This document shows, piece by piece, positions 6,817 through 15,467 of a stretch of DNA of 22,094 nt (the first letter of the stretch is position 1; every line of letters starts with the position of its first letter). Under the pieces are notes generated by a model. The model did no database searches and had not been told where the DNA came from. It saw only the letters and a list, made by a program, of their open reading frames with translations. Source of the stretch: Clostridiales bacterium (lineage in GTDB: Bacteria > Bacillota_A > Clostridia > Christensenellales > Christensenellaceae); contig QANA01000013.1 of the NCBI GenBank assembly GCA_003149735.1, positions 1-22,094 of the forward strand, read 5' to 3'. The position numbers and the translations under genes were made by a program.

Positions 6817-8070
6817 TCAGTCTTGGAAGAGATGCAGAAAATCCAGCGTGGCAAAATAATCCCTTGGGGTTTCTGCCCGGCGGATTAATTGGAAAGAACC
6901 ATCTTCCCGCAGCAAAATTTCGGCAGAACGCAGCTTTCCGTTGTAGTTATAGCCCATGGAGAAACCGTGCGCACCGGTATCGTGGATATAGAGCAGATCT
7001 CCTAAAGAAATTTCGGGCAGCGGCCGGTCGATGGCGAATTTATCATTATTTTCACAGAGCCCGCCGGTAATATCATATATATGGTCGCAGGGAGCATCTT
7101 CTTTGCCCAATACCGTGATATGGTGATAAGCACCATACATTGCCGGGCGCATTAGGTTAGCGGCGCAAGCGTCCAAACCGATATAATCCTTATAAATCTT
7201 CTTTTCATGAATGGCTGTAGCGATGAGTGCTCCATGAGGGCCGGTCATGAAACGCCCTAATTCAGTATAGATGGAGAGATCCATTCCTGCGGCGGCGATT
7301 GTTTTTTCATACGCTGCCTGTACTCCTTTGCCGATGGCAAAAATATCATTGGCAGTATCTTCCGGCCGATAGGGAATTCCGATGCCGCCGGACAAATTGA
7401 GAAAAGCAATGTGCGCACCGGTCTGCGCCTGGATCTCTACGGCTAATTGGAAGAGAATCTCGGCCAGAGTGGGATAATACGCGTTGGTAAGCGTGTTGCT
7501 GGCCAAAAAAGAATGGATGCCAAAATGTTTGACCCCCAATGCCTGCATTTTACGGATTGCTTCAATCATCTGCTCTTTGGTCATTCCGTATTTTGAATCC
7601 TGCGGATGATCCATGATGTCGTTGCCGATAGCAAAATAACCGCCGGGATTAAAACGAAGAGACATCGTTTCGGGCAAGGGGAAGAGTTTGGAGACAATAT
7701 CTACATCTGAAGCATCATCCAAATTAATGATACCACCTAACTTATGCGCCAGCAGATAATCCTCCTGTGGTGTAACATTGGAAGAAAACATAACATCTTC
7801 ATTACGGAATCCAAGAGCTTCTGCAAGCATCAATTCTGTATAGGAAGAGCAATCCACGCCACAGCCTTCTTCTTTGAGAATGCCAAGCAATACCGGGTTG
7901 GGGGCAGCCTTTACTGCATAATATTCTTTAAAACCGGGGTTCCACGAAAAAGCCTGATAAAGATCTCTGGCGGTTTTTCGAATTCCCGCTTCATCATATA
8001 AATGAAACGGTGTGGGGTACTGTGCAGCAATTTGTCTGGCCTGTTCCAGTGAAACGAAAGGTGCCTTCAT
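6817..8070 (-). CDS. lysA: Diaminopimelate decarboxylase
   Basis: This PLP enzyme of fold type III makes L-lysine from meso-diaminopimelate, the last step of lysine synthesis. The Schiff-base lysine is K54 in YYAVKAAPNP. Further motifs are GCGVDCSSYTEL, NLSGGIGIPYRPED (PLP phosphate loop), TELGRFMTGPHG, DACAANLMRPAMYGAYHHI, GGLCENNDKFA (the catalytic Cys region contributed across the dimer) and TGAHGFSMGYNYNGKLRSAEIL. Wording differs from the Bacillus type (ELGR for EPGR), which suggests a separate Clostridia/Bacteroidota-like branch, but all key positions are present. The ATG at 8070 follows AGGAGGACATTT; the open frame continues upstream into AT-rich non-coding sequence. Length is 417 residues. 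It is divergent from gltB and has its own promoter and terminator. A related ornithine- or carboxynorspermidine-type decarboxylase is less likely. Confidence 0.88.
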   Translation of the reverse strand: MKAPFVSLEQARQIAAQYPTPFHLYDEAGIRKTARDLYQAFSWNPGFKEYYAVKAAPNPVLLGILKEEGCGVDCSSYTELMLAEALGFRNEDVMFSSNVTPQEDYLLAHKLGGIINLDDASDVDIVSKLFPLPETMSLRFNPGGYFAIGNDIMDHPQDSKYGMTKEQMIEAIRKMQALGVKHFGIHSFLASNTLTNAYYPTLAEILFQLAVEIQAQTGAHIAFLNLSGGIGIPYRPEDTANDIFAIGKGVQAAYEKTIAAAGMDLSIYTELGRFMTGPHGALIATAIHEKKIYKDYIGLDACAANLMRPAMYGAYHHITVLGKEDAPCDHIYDITGGLCENNDKFAIDRPLPEISLGDLLYIHDTGAHGFSMGYNYNGKLRSAEILLREDGSFQLIRRAETPRDYFATLDFLHLFQD

Positions 8071-8154
8071 AAATGTCCTCCTATGTAAAATTGTATAATT
8101 ATTAAAAACTGAATGTATAAACTGATTAAAAAGCAAAAAAAATAGCTTGAAATA

Positions 8155-8183
8155 ACTATAAACAGGAAGAAGGCCGCTGTCAA
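8155..8183 (-). promoter_or_regulatory. Consensus promoter of lysA
   Basis: On the minus strand TTGACA (8183-8178), a 17-base spacer and TATAGT (8160-8155) are near-perfect. The start site near 8148 gives a leader of about 77 bases, too short for a lysine riboswitch, and no such fold is seen. Confidence 0.85.
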
Positions 8184-8405
8184 GAAGATAAATCCAAAAA
8201 ATGCAAAAAATTATAATTGATTCTGCAAAATTATGGAAAAATTGTTTTTGCAGCCCATCGGCGCACAGGAGCAGCAAATATGGGATCTAAATAGATAAAA
8301 ATGAAATTATGTAATTTTTAGAAATTCAAATATATCTATTTTTTGGCAAAAAAAGTGTAAAAACGAATGTTTTTTTAAAAAATATGATATTTTTTGAAAA
8401 AATAA

Positions 8406-8437
8406 TTGCATATTTGTGCGCTCTGGTATAGTATAAT
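8406..8437 (+). promoter_or_regulatory. Promoter of gltB (overlapping -10 elements)
   Basis: TGGTATAGT (8424-8432) is an extended -10, and an overlapping TATAAT sits at 8432-8437. TTGCAT at 8406-8411 is a possible -35, with a 15-base spacer to the first and 20 to the second. The stretch 8184-8405 between the two promoters is very AT-rich and holds no recognisable gene. Confidence 0.55.
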
Positions 8438-8477
8438 AAAAAATATTTATCGGTGAAGAAAATTGCAGAGCGCATAA
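8414..8477. promoter_or_regulatory. Spaced inverted repeat across the gltB promoter
   Basis: TTGTGCGCTCTG (8414-8425) and CAGAGCGCATAA (8466-8477) are reverse complements except for one position. The GC-rich core (GCGCTCTG) stands out in AT-rich sequence. The left arm runs into the extended -10 and is not transcribed from the proposed start, so this is a DNA site rather than an RNA hairpin. Arm centres are 52 bp apart, close to five helical turns, which would suit two bound dimers joined by a loop. Confidence 0.5.
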
Positions 8478-8555
8478 TTTGCTGCGTCAATGGCGATGCG
8501 GCTTGGAAAATATCGCTCGGCAATATCAAATTTGATAAGGAGAAGGTTGGAAGAG

Positions 8556-11500
8556 ATGAAAGAGCCAACAGTAAGCAAGCTTTACGATCCCAGTTTTGAG
8601 CATGATAACTGCGGGATTGGGGCAATCGTCAATATGAACGGCAAGAAAGATCATAAGACAGTAGACGATGCCCTGGCAATCGTAGAGCGGTTGGAGCACC
8701 GCGCAGGCAAAGACGCCTCCGGAGAAACCGGCGATGGAGTCGGTATCCTTTTGCAAATCCCACATAAATTGTTTAGCCGGGAACTGGCCGAATTGGGGAT
8801 ATGCCTCGGCGAGGCCAGAGATTATGGCGTAGGAATGTTTTTCCTCCCGCAGGGAGAACTTCAGCGCAATCGTGCTAAAAAGATGTTTGAGTTAATCGTA
8901 AAAAAAGCCGGTATGGAATTTCTGGCATGGAGGGAAGTGCCGGTACAGCCGGAGGTATTGGGCACCAGAGCGAGGGAGTGTATGCCCTTTATTATGCAGG
9001 CATTTGTCAAACGCCCGCCCAAGTGCAAGCCCGGAATCGATTTTGATCGTAAACTGTATATCGTCCGCCGCGAATTTGAACAGAGCATGGAGAGCACCTA
9101 TGTTCCTTCGCTTTCCAGCCGTACGATTGTATATAAAGGAATGTTTTTGGTAAAGCAGCTGCGGTTGTTTTATCCCGATCTGCAGAATGAAGAACTGGAA
9201 TCGGCCATTGCTATTGTGCATTCCCGCTTTTCTACGAACACGAATCCAAGTTGGGAGCGGGCACATCCCAATCGCTATATTGTGCATAATGGTGAGATTA
9301 ATACCATCCGTGGCAATGCCGATCGCATGCTGGCACGGGAGGAAACCATGCTCAGCCGATATTTTACCATAGAGGATATGAGCAAAATACTGCCGGTGAT
9401 CAGTCAGTCGGGCTCGGATTCTGCTATGTTGGATAATACTTTGGAATTTCTCATGATGAGCGGCATGGATTTGCCTTTGGCTGTGATGATAACAATTCCT
9501 GAGCCCTGGCAAAGCAATCGGGCAATGGAGGCCAAGCGCCGCGATTTTTATCAATATTATGCAACTATGATGGAACCATGGGATGGCCCGGCTTCGATTA
9601 TCTTTTCGGATGGCGATATTATGGGTGCGGTTTTGGACCGCAATGGTCTGCGCCCTTCTCGTTACTATATTACAGATGACGACCGTCTGATTCTTGCTTC
9701 GGAGGTAGGAGTAATGGATATCCCGCCGGAGCATATAGTCAAAAAAGCGCGGCAGACACCGGGCAAGATGCTGCTGGTGGATACGCGGGAAGGCCGCATT
9801 ATCGAAGATAACGAATTGAAGCAGAAATATGCTTCCAGGCAGCCGTATGGGCAATGGTTGGATAACGAATTGGTTTATCTGAAGGATTTGCCAATCCCCA
9901 ATAAAAAAACCGAAGGGTATACGCCCAAGCAACGTGTACAGTTGATGAAAGCATTTGGATATACCTATGAAAACCTGCGTTCTTCGATCCTGCCGATGGC
10001 ACTTACCGGCAGTGAACCGACGGCTTCTATGGGCATTGATACCCCGCTGGCTGTGCTCTCAGAGAAACACCAGCCTTTATTTAACTATTTTAAGCAGATG
10101 TTTGCGCAGGTAACCAATCCGCCGCTGGATGCTATTCGGGAAGAAGTGGTTACCTCAACCTCTGTTTATCTGGGAAAATCGGGAAATTTGTTGGAAGAAA
10201 GCGAAAAAAATTGTCATGTTCTGAGAGTGAATAACCCAATCCTGACAAACCTGGATATGCTTAAAATCCGAAATATGAAGAAAGAGGGCTTTAAGGTTGA
10301 GACAGTCTCCATGCTGCACTATAAAGGCACAAGCTTGGAAAAGGCATTGGAACATCTGACCAACACGGTAGACCGTGCCTATCGGGATGGTGCGAATATT
10401 ATTATTCTGTCGGATCGTGGCGTGGATGAAAACCATGTGGCCATTCCTTCCCTATTGGCACTTTCCGCGGTGGAAAAGCACATGGCTCGTACTAAGAAAC
10501 GCACTGCGGTAGCGCTCATTTTGGAAACGGCGGAAGCGCGGGAGGTACATCATTTTGCTACGCTGCTGGGATATGGCGCCAGTGCGGTCAATCCCTATTT
10601 GGCACAGGAAGCGATTAAAGGCTTAATTGAGGATGGCTTGTTGGATAAGGATTATTATGCCGCCGTAAACGATTATAACAGTGCAATTACACACGGCATC
10701 GTAAAAATTGCATCCAAAATGGGCATTTCTACCTTGCAGTCCTATCAGGGCAGTCAGATTTTTGAAGCTGTGGGTATTCAACGAGAGGTGATCGATAAAT
10801 ATTTTACTAATACGGTCAGCCGTGTAGGAGGCATTGGTCTGAAAGAAATTGCCGAAGATGTGGAAGCGCTGCATTCCAAAGCCTTTGATCCATTGGGATT
10901 ACATACAGATATCACCATTGATTCGGCAGGCAGCCATAAATATCGGAGTGGCAAGGAGGAGCATCTCTTTAGCCCGATGACCATTCACTTGCTGCAACAG
11001 GCTACACAGAATGGGGACTATGATACCTTCAAAAAATATACGGCATTGATCAATGACGAACAGAATATCCGTACACTGCGCGGCGCATTTACTTTTCGTT
11101 ATGCAGAAGACGGCGGTATTCCTCTGGAAGAAGTGGAAGGAGTGGAAAACATTATCCGCCGATTCAAGACGGGAGCCATGTCTTTTGGATCTATTTCGCA
11201 GGAGGCGCATGAGTGTCTGGCCATTGCCATGAACTCCATCGGTGCAAAGTCAAATACCGGCGAAGGTGGAGAAATGGAGGAGCGTTACATAGTAGGTGCA
11301 GATGGACTCAATCGTTGCTCGGCAATTAAGCAGGTTGCCTCTGGCCGCTTTGGAGTCAACTCCAAGTATTTGGTGAGCGCTAAAGAGATTCAGATTAAAA
11401 TGGCACAGGGTGCAAAGCCGGGAGAAGGAGGGCACCTGCCTGGGGCAAAGGTATACCCATGGGTCGCCAAGGCACGCTATTCTACGCCGGGTGTTGCTTT

Positions 11501-13100
11501 GATTTCACCGCCGCCTCATCATGATATTTATTCAATTGAAGATTTGGCACAATTGATTTATGATTTGAAGAATGCCAATCGGGAAGCTCGGATTTCGGTG
11601 AAATTGGTCAGTGAAGCAGGTGTTGGCACGGTGGCTGCAGGCGTTGCCAAGGCAGGCAGCCAGGTAATTCTGATTTCCGGTTATGACGGAGGTACCGGTG
11701 CAGCGCCATTGAGTTCGATTCAATGTGCGGGGCTGCCCTGGGAACTGGGCGTTGCGGAGACACACCAAACATTGATTCAAAATGGCCTGCGTGGAAAAGT
11801 AATTATTGAAGCCGACAGCAAATTGCTGAGTGGACGGGATGTGGCGATTGCTGCCATGCTGGGCGCGGAAGAATTTGGTTTTGCAACAGGGCCATTGATT
11901 ACGATGGGGTGTGTGATGATGCGCGTCTGCAATCAGGATACCTGCCCTGTGGGCATTGCCACACAAAACCCCGAATTGCGTAAACGCTTCCGCGGTAAGC
12001 CGGAGTATGTAGTCAACTTCATGCGCTTTATCGCGCAGGAATTGCGGGAATATATGGCGAAGCTGGGTGTGCGCACGGTCGATGAACTGGTGGGACGCAG
12101 TGATCTGCTCAAAGTACGGGAAGATATCGAGAGTGAACGTATTCGTATGCTGGATCTTTCCGGGATTTTGCAGAATCCTTTTGTAGATGATCGCAGTGAT
12201 GTGATATACAACAAGAAGAAAATTTATGACTTCAAACTGGAAGATACGGTTGATGAGCGCATTCTGCTCAAAAAATTCAAGAAGGCACTGGAAAGTGGAC
12301 AGAAGAAAAAAATTCAGTTGGATATTTCCAGTACTGACCGTACTTTAGGCACTATTTTCGGTTCGGAGATTACTAAGAAATATGGAGATACTTTACCGGA
12401 AGATACTTTTGTCGTCCAATGCCGCGGTGGTGGAGGCCAGAGCTTTGGGGCATTTATTCCCAAAGGATTGACCTTGGAATTGGAGGGCGACAGCAACGAC
12501 TATTTCGGAAAAGGGCTTTCGGGAGGTAAATTGGTGCTGTATCCGCCGAAAACGGCAAAATTTGTGGCAGCTGAAAATATTATACTGGGCAACGTTGCGC
12601 TATATGGAGCAACCAGCGGCAGGGCATATATCAGCGGTATTGCCGGAGAACGCTTCTGTGTGCGCAACTCGGGCGCTTATGCAGTGGTAGAGGGCGTAGG
12701 CGATCACGGTTGTGAATATATGACTGGCGGACGGGTTGTGATACTTGGCGATACGGGTAAAAATTTTGCTGCCGGTATGTCAGGCGGGATTGCTTACGTG
12801 CTGGATATGCGCGATGATCTCTATTTGCGCACGAACAAGAGTTTGGTCAGCTTGGAATTGCTCACTTCAAAATATGATGTGATGGAATTGAAAGAAATGA
12901 TCGAGGAACATGTACGGGCGACGGGTTCTGTAAAGGGCAGTGAAATTCTGGCTCATTTTGAAACCTATCTTCCCCATTTCAAAAAAGTCATGCCCAATGA
13001 TTTCAAGAAGATGCAAAATCTGATTGCTAAAATGGAAGAGCGTGGCATGAACAGCGAACAGGCACAAATCGAGGCCTTTTATGCGCTGAAACAGGGTTAA
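8556..13100 (+). CDS. gltB: Glutamate synthase large subunit
   Basis: This is the large (alpha) subunit of NADPH-dependent glutamate synthase, which makes two glutamates from glutamine and 2-oxoglutarate. Domain order is class-II glutaminase, central domain, FMN-binding synthase domain, and C-terminal GXGXG beta-helix (CRGGGGQSFGAFIPKG onward). The ATG at 8556 gives an 18-residue propeptide before the catalytic C19 (HDNCGIG), matching the family, where processing exposes Cys as N-terminal nucleophile. An in-frame ATG at 8490 would make this 40 residues and overlaps the upstream repeat region. The FMN/Fe-S part shows GEGGEMEERY, AKPGEGGHLPG and the [3Fe-4S] cysteines C1119, C1125 and C1130 in CVMMRVCNQDTCPVG. 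Length is 1514 residues, normal for the family. gltD follows after 11 bases. Confidence 0.97.
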   Translation: MKEPTVSKLYDPSFEHDNCGIGAIVNMNGKKDHKTVDDALAIVERLEHRAGKDASGETGDGVGILLQIPHKLFSRELAELGICLGEARDYGVGMFFLPQGELQRNRAKKMFELIVKKAGMEFLAWREVPVQPEVLGTRARECMPFIMQAFVKRPPKCKPGIDFDRKLYIVRREFEQSMESTYVPSLSSRTIVYKGMFLVKQLRLFYPDLQNEELESAIAIVHSRFSTNTNPSWERAHPNRYIVHNGEINTIRGNADRMLAREETMLSRYFTIEDMSKILPVISQSGSDSAMLDNTLEFLMMSGMDLPLAVMITIPEPWQSNRAMEAKRRDFYQYYATMMEPWDGPASIIFSDGDIMGAVLDRNGLRPSRYYITDDDRLILASEVGVMDIPPEHIVKKARQTPGKMLLVDTREGRIIEDNELKQKYASRQPYGQWLDNELVYLKDLPIPNKKTEGYTPKQRVQLMKAFGYTYENLRSSILPMALTGSEPTASMGIDTPLAVLSEKHQPLFNYFKQMFAQVTNPPLDAIREEVVTSTSVYLGKSGNLLEESEKNCHVLRVNNPILTNLDMLKIRNMKKEGFKVETVSMLHYKGTSLEKALEHLTNTVDRAYRDGANIIILSDRGVDENHVAIPSLLALSAVEKHMARTKKRTAVALILETAEAREVHHFATLLGYGASAVNPYLAQEAIKGLIEDGLLDKDYYAAVNDYNSAITHGIVKIASKMGISTLQSYQGSQIFEAVGIQREVIDKYFTNTVSRVGGIGLKEIAEDVEALHSKAFDPLGLHTDITIDSAGSHKYRSGKEEHLFSPMTIHLLQQATQNGDYDTFKKYTALINDEQNIRTLRGAFTFRYAEDGGIPLEEVEGVENIIRRFKTGAMSFGSISQEAHECLAIAMNSIGAKSNTGEGGEMEERYIVGADGLNRCSAIKQVASGRFGVNSKYLVSAKEIQIKMAQGAKPGEGGHLPGAKVYPWVAKARYSTPGVALISPPPHHDIYSIEDLAQLIYDLKNANREARISVKLVSEAGVGTVAAGVAKAGSQVILISGYDGGTGAAPLSSIQCAGLPWELGVAETHQTLIQNGLRGKVIIEADSKLLSGRDVAIAAMLGAEEFGFATGPLITMGCVMMRVCNQDTCPVGIATQNPELRKRFRGKPEYVVNFMRFIAQELREYMAKLGVRTVDELVGRSDLLKVREDIESERIRMLDLSGILQNPFVDDRSDVIYNKKKIYDFKLEDTVDERILLKKFKKALESGQKKKIQLDISSTDRTLGTIFGSEITKKYGDTLPEDTFVVQCRGGGGQSFGAFIPKGLTLELEGDSNDYFGKGLSGGKLVLYPPKTAKFVAAENIILGNVALYGATSGRAYISGIAGERFCVRNSGAYAVVEGVGDHGCEYMTGGRVVILGDTGKNFAAGMSGGIAYVLDMRDDLYLRTNKSLVSLELLTSKYDVMELKEMIEEHVRATGSVKGSEILAHFETYLPHFKKVMPNDFKKMQNLIAKMEERGMNSEQAQIEAFYALKQG

Positions 13101-13111
13101 GGAGGAAGAAA

Positions 13112-14590
13112 ATGGCTAAAACAACCGGTTTTATGGAGTTTGATCGCAGAGAAGGGACTACGGAAGCACCGACAGCGCGCATTCGGAATTTTAAGGAATT
13201 TAAGCATTTGCCTGATTTGGAAGAACAGCAAAAGCAGGCTGCGCGTTGCATGGATTGTGGGGTTCCCTTTTGTCAGGCAGGTATGCTCTTTGGAGGAGCT
13301 GTTTCCGGCTGCCCGCTTAATAATTTGATCCCTGAATGGAATGAACTGATCTACTGGGGAAACTGGAAACAGGCTTATTATCGATTGACGAAAACAAATA
13401 ATTTCCCCGAATTTACAGGCAGAGTTTGTCCGGCTCCCTGTGAAAAAGCTTGTGTTTGCAATCTGAATGGAGAAGCCGTCACCTCGCATAATAATGAATT
13501 GGCAATTATTGAATATGCCTTTGCACACGGCTATGTCAAACCTCGGATTCCGGAAGTACGCACCGGCAAAAAAGTTGCAGTGATCGGTTCCGGGCCATCC
13601 GGCTTGGCGGTGGCAGATCAGTTGAACCGAAGAGGGCATGAGGTCACCGTTTACGAGCGCTTTGACCGCATCGGTGGTTTATTAATGTATGGAATTCCCA
13701 ACATGAAGTTGGATAAGTCCGTAGTGCAGCGCCGGGTGATGCTGATGCAGCAGGAAGGTGTACATTTTGTCACCAATGCCAATGTGGGTGCGGAAATCTC
13801 AGCGGAAGAGGTAATAGCACAATATGATGCTGTGGTACTGTGCTGCGGTGCTTCTAATCCGCGCGATCTGCAAGTGCCCGGGCGAAATGCAGAAGGGATC
13901 TATTTTGCAGTGGATTTCCTTAGAGCTAACACCAAAAGTCTGCTGGATTCTGAACTGATAGACGGTGCATATATCTCTGCAAAAGATAAGCGGGTGTTGG
14001 TGATTGGTGGCGGTGATACGGGAAATGACTGTGTTGGCACTGCACTTCGCCATGGCTGTGCCCAGGTCGCGCAGCTGGAAATGATGCCATGCCCGCCCAT
14101 CTCCCGAGCTCCGGGGAATCCGTGGCCGCAGTGGCCCAATATTCTGAAAACAGATTATGGCCAAGAGGAGGCAATTGCGTTGCAAGGGGCGGATCCGCGC
14201 ATTTACAATACTACAGTCAAGGAATTTCTGCAGGATGAACAGGGAAAGGTTTGTGGTGTTACAGCGGTCAATCTGCATTGGGAAAAGGATGCGGAAGGGC
14301 GTATGCATCCTGTAGAATTGGATAGCTATCAGTTGCCGGCGGATTTGGTGCTGATTGCGGCGGGCTTTTTGGGCTGTCAAAGTTATGTGGCGGAAGCGTT
14401 TGGTGTAGAGCAGACACCGCGCACGGTTGTGGCAACAGCCTCGGGAAGCTATGCGACTTCTGTCCCGGGAGTTTTTACCGCAGGGGATATGCATCGAGGG
14501 CAATCCCTGGTCGTTTGGGCAATCCGAGAGGGCAGAGAAGCGGCACGAGCGGTGGACCAATATCTAATGGGATATACCAATCTGGAGTGA
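13112..14590 (+). CDS. gltD: Glutamate synthase small subunit (NADPH, FAD, Fe-S)
   Basis: The small (beta) subunit takes electrons from NADPH through FAD and passes them via iron-sulfur centres to GltB. The N-terminal cysteine domain has C46, C49, C54, C67 and then C106, C110, C114, C116 ([13 protein letters not shown]) for two [4Fe-4S] clusters. FAD binding is at [11 protein letters not shown] (158-167) with [21 protein letters not shown] binding is at [13 protein letters not shown] (295-307). The C-terminal [19 protein letters not shown] closes the FAD site. At 492 residues it has the usual length. GGAGGAAGAAA precedes the ATG, and the 11-base gap to gltB indicates one transcript, ended by a perfect terminator. 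Confidence 0.97.
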   Translation: MAKTTGFMEFDRREGTTEAPTARIRNFKEFKHLPDLEEQQKQAARCMDCGVPFCQAGMLFGGAVSGCPLNNLIPEWNELIYWGNWKQAYYRLTKTNNFPEFTGRVCPAPCEKACVCNLNGEAVTSHNNELAIIEYAFAHGYVKPRIPEVRTGKKVAVIGSGPSGLAVADQLNRRGHEVTVYERFDRIGGLLMYGIPNMKLDKSVVQRRVMLMQQEGVHFVTNANVGAEISAEEVIAQYDAVVLCCGASNPRDLQVPGRNAEGIYFAVDFLRANTKSLLDSELIDGAYISAKDKRVLVIGGGDTGNDCVGTALRHGCAQVAQLEMMPCPPISRAPGNPWPQWPNILKTDYGQEEAIALQGADPRIYNTTVKEFLQDEQGKVCGVTAVNLHWEKDAEGRMHPVELDSYQLPADLVLIAAGFLGCQSYVAEAFGVEQTPRTVVATASGSYATSVPGVFTAGDMHRGQSLVVWAIREGREAARAVDQYLMGYTNLE

Positions 14591-14600
14591 TGAAAAATTA

Positions 14601-14632
14601 AAAAAAGGTCGGGAAATTTCCCGACCTTTTTT
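14601..14632. terminator. Intrinsic terminator of gltBD
   Basis: GGTCGGGAAA (14607-14616) meets its exact complement TTTCCCGACC (14617-14626). It is flanked by A6 and T6, making the whole 32 bases a perfect palindrome that can act in either direction. Confidence 0.93.
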
Positions 14633-14646
14633 GGCGATGGCTGGTA

Positions 14647-14655
14647 TGCTATACT
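14647..14655 (+). promoter_or_regulatory. Extended -10 promoter of the phosphopantetheinyl transferase gene
   Basis: TATGC followed by TATACT (14650-14655) is an extended -10 with no clear -35. It begins 15 bases after the gltBD terminator. The nine bases ATGCTATACT-like are the same as in the metallophosphoesterase promoter. The leader would be about 20 bases. Confidence 0.6.
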
Positions 14656-14680
14656 TATAAAAAAAGGGCAAGTGGTAAAT

Positions 14681-15322
14681 ATGAAGACATATCTGTACTG
14701 GAGTAAAATAGCACCTCTATCACCGGCAGAAGTACAGGAACAATTGCGGCTGATCCCATATGAAAAGCAATTGCGCCTGCAAAAAATGCATAATCAGGAA
14801 CAACGGATCGTTAGCTTATGGGCAGAACGCCTGCTTCGTTATGGCCTGCAGAAGAGCTATCATCTGAATATAGAAGAAAAGAGCAGAAAGGTGACGCCGG
14901 AAGGAAAACCGTATTTTTCGGATAATGAGATATATTTCAGTTTGAGTCATTCCGGGCCATATGCTTTGGCAGCCCTTTCCAAGGTCCCTGTGGGGGCAGA
15001 TATTCAGAGAGGCAGAGATGCAGATATGGCAGCGATTGCCCGGCGTTTGTTTGCGCCTCAGGAATATGAAGTATGGCAGGCTGTAAAAAATGAAAGGGAA
15101 CAAAAACAATTTTTTTATCAGATATGGACTTGTAAAGAGAGTGAGGGAAAGCGGCGGGGATGTGGCCTTAGAAAAGAGTTGCCCTCGAGCATTTTGCCGG
15201 ACGGCAGCCTGAATCCCCGATATTTTTTTTGCAAAAGAGAAGAAAATATTTTTATTGCGGCTTGTACGGAAACAAAGATAAATGTTGAACTGCAATATAT
15301 AGATTTTACAAAAATACAGTAA
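14681..15322 (+). CDS. Sfp-type 4'-phosphopantetheinyl transferase
   Basis: Enzymes of this superfamily move the phosphopantetheine arm of coenzyme A to a serine of acyl or peptidyl carrier proteins. Family motifs are YFSLSHS (85-91), VGADIQ (104-109) and the Mg/CoA motif [15 protein letters not shown] (149-163, W-x-x-K-E-x-x-x-K). D107 and E153 are the expected metal ligands; the usual second acidic residue after D107 is Q109. The length of 213 residues is typical of the Sfp/Gsp group, not of the shorter AcpS. Translation is taken from ATG 14681, with AAAAAGGG upstream; GTG 14672 would add three residues. No carrier-protein or NRPS/PKS gene lies in this window, so the target is unknown. The gene stands alone between a terminator and the phosphate module. 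Confidence 0.82.
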   Translation: MKTYLYWSKIAPLSPAEVQEQLRLIPYEKQLRLQKMHNQEQRIVSLWAERLLRYGLQKSYHLNIEEKSRKVTPEGKPYFSDNEIYFSLSHSGPYALAALSKVPVGADIQRGRDADMAAIARRLFAPQEYEVWQAVKNEREQKQFFYQIWTCKESEGKRRGCGLRKELPSSILPDGSLNPRYFFCKREENIFIAACTETKINVELQYIDFTKIQ

Positions 15323-15341
15323 AAATGATAAAAAATACCGA

Positions 15342-15361
15342 ATGTAAAATCCATGTAAAAT
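15342..15361. promoter_or_regulatory. Direct repeat ATGTAAAAT with 11-bp period (PhoP-box-like)
   Basis: ATGTAAAAT occurs at 15342-15350 and again at 15353-15361, exactly one helical turn (11 bp) apart. Read on the minus strand this is TTTACA-N5-TTTACA, which fits the Bacillus PhoP box pattern TT(A/C/T)A(C/T)A with five-base spacing. A third TGTAAA lies at 15406-15411 inside the promoter spacer. The gene downstream is a phosphate transporter, which agrees with phosphate-starvation control; this is inference from pattern and context. Confidence 0.45.
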
Positions 15362-15396
15362 TATTACCATGAATTATGGATTCTAAACACGGATTG

Positions 15397-15425
15397 TTGT
15401 TTTTTTGTAAAGAGTATGTTACGAT
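15397..15425 (+). promoter_or_regulatory. Promoter of the phosphate transport operon
   Basis: TTGTTT (15397-15402), a 17-base spacer and TACGAT (15420-15425), with TATG upstream giving an extended -10. The start would be near 15432 and the leader about 36 bases. Confidence 0.5.
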
Positions 15426-15467
15426 TATTTTGGTGAAAATTGGACTATGATGAAAGGATGAAAGTAT

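Noticed and set aside
8071..8154. Lysine riboswitch in the lysA leader
   Set aside because: The leader from the predicted start is only about 77 bases and shows none of the long helices of an L-box.
8071..8277. Upstream in-frame extension of lysA by 69 codons
   Set aside because: The extension is AT-rich, hydrophobic and covers the consensus promoter; the ATG at 8070 has an ideal AGGAGG and matches the family N-terminus.
8892..9932. Long minus-strand open frame inside gltB (346 codons)
   Set aside because: It is a shadow of the gltB frame, lacks a ribosome site and shows no domain; GltB is unmistakable in this stretch.
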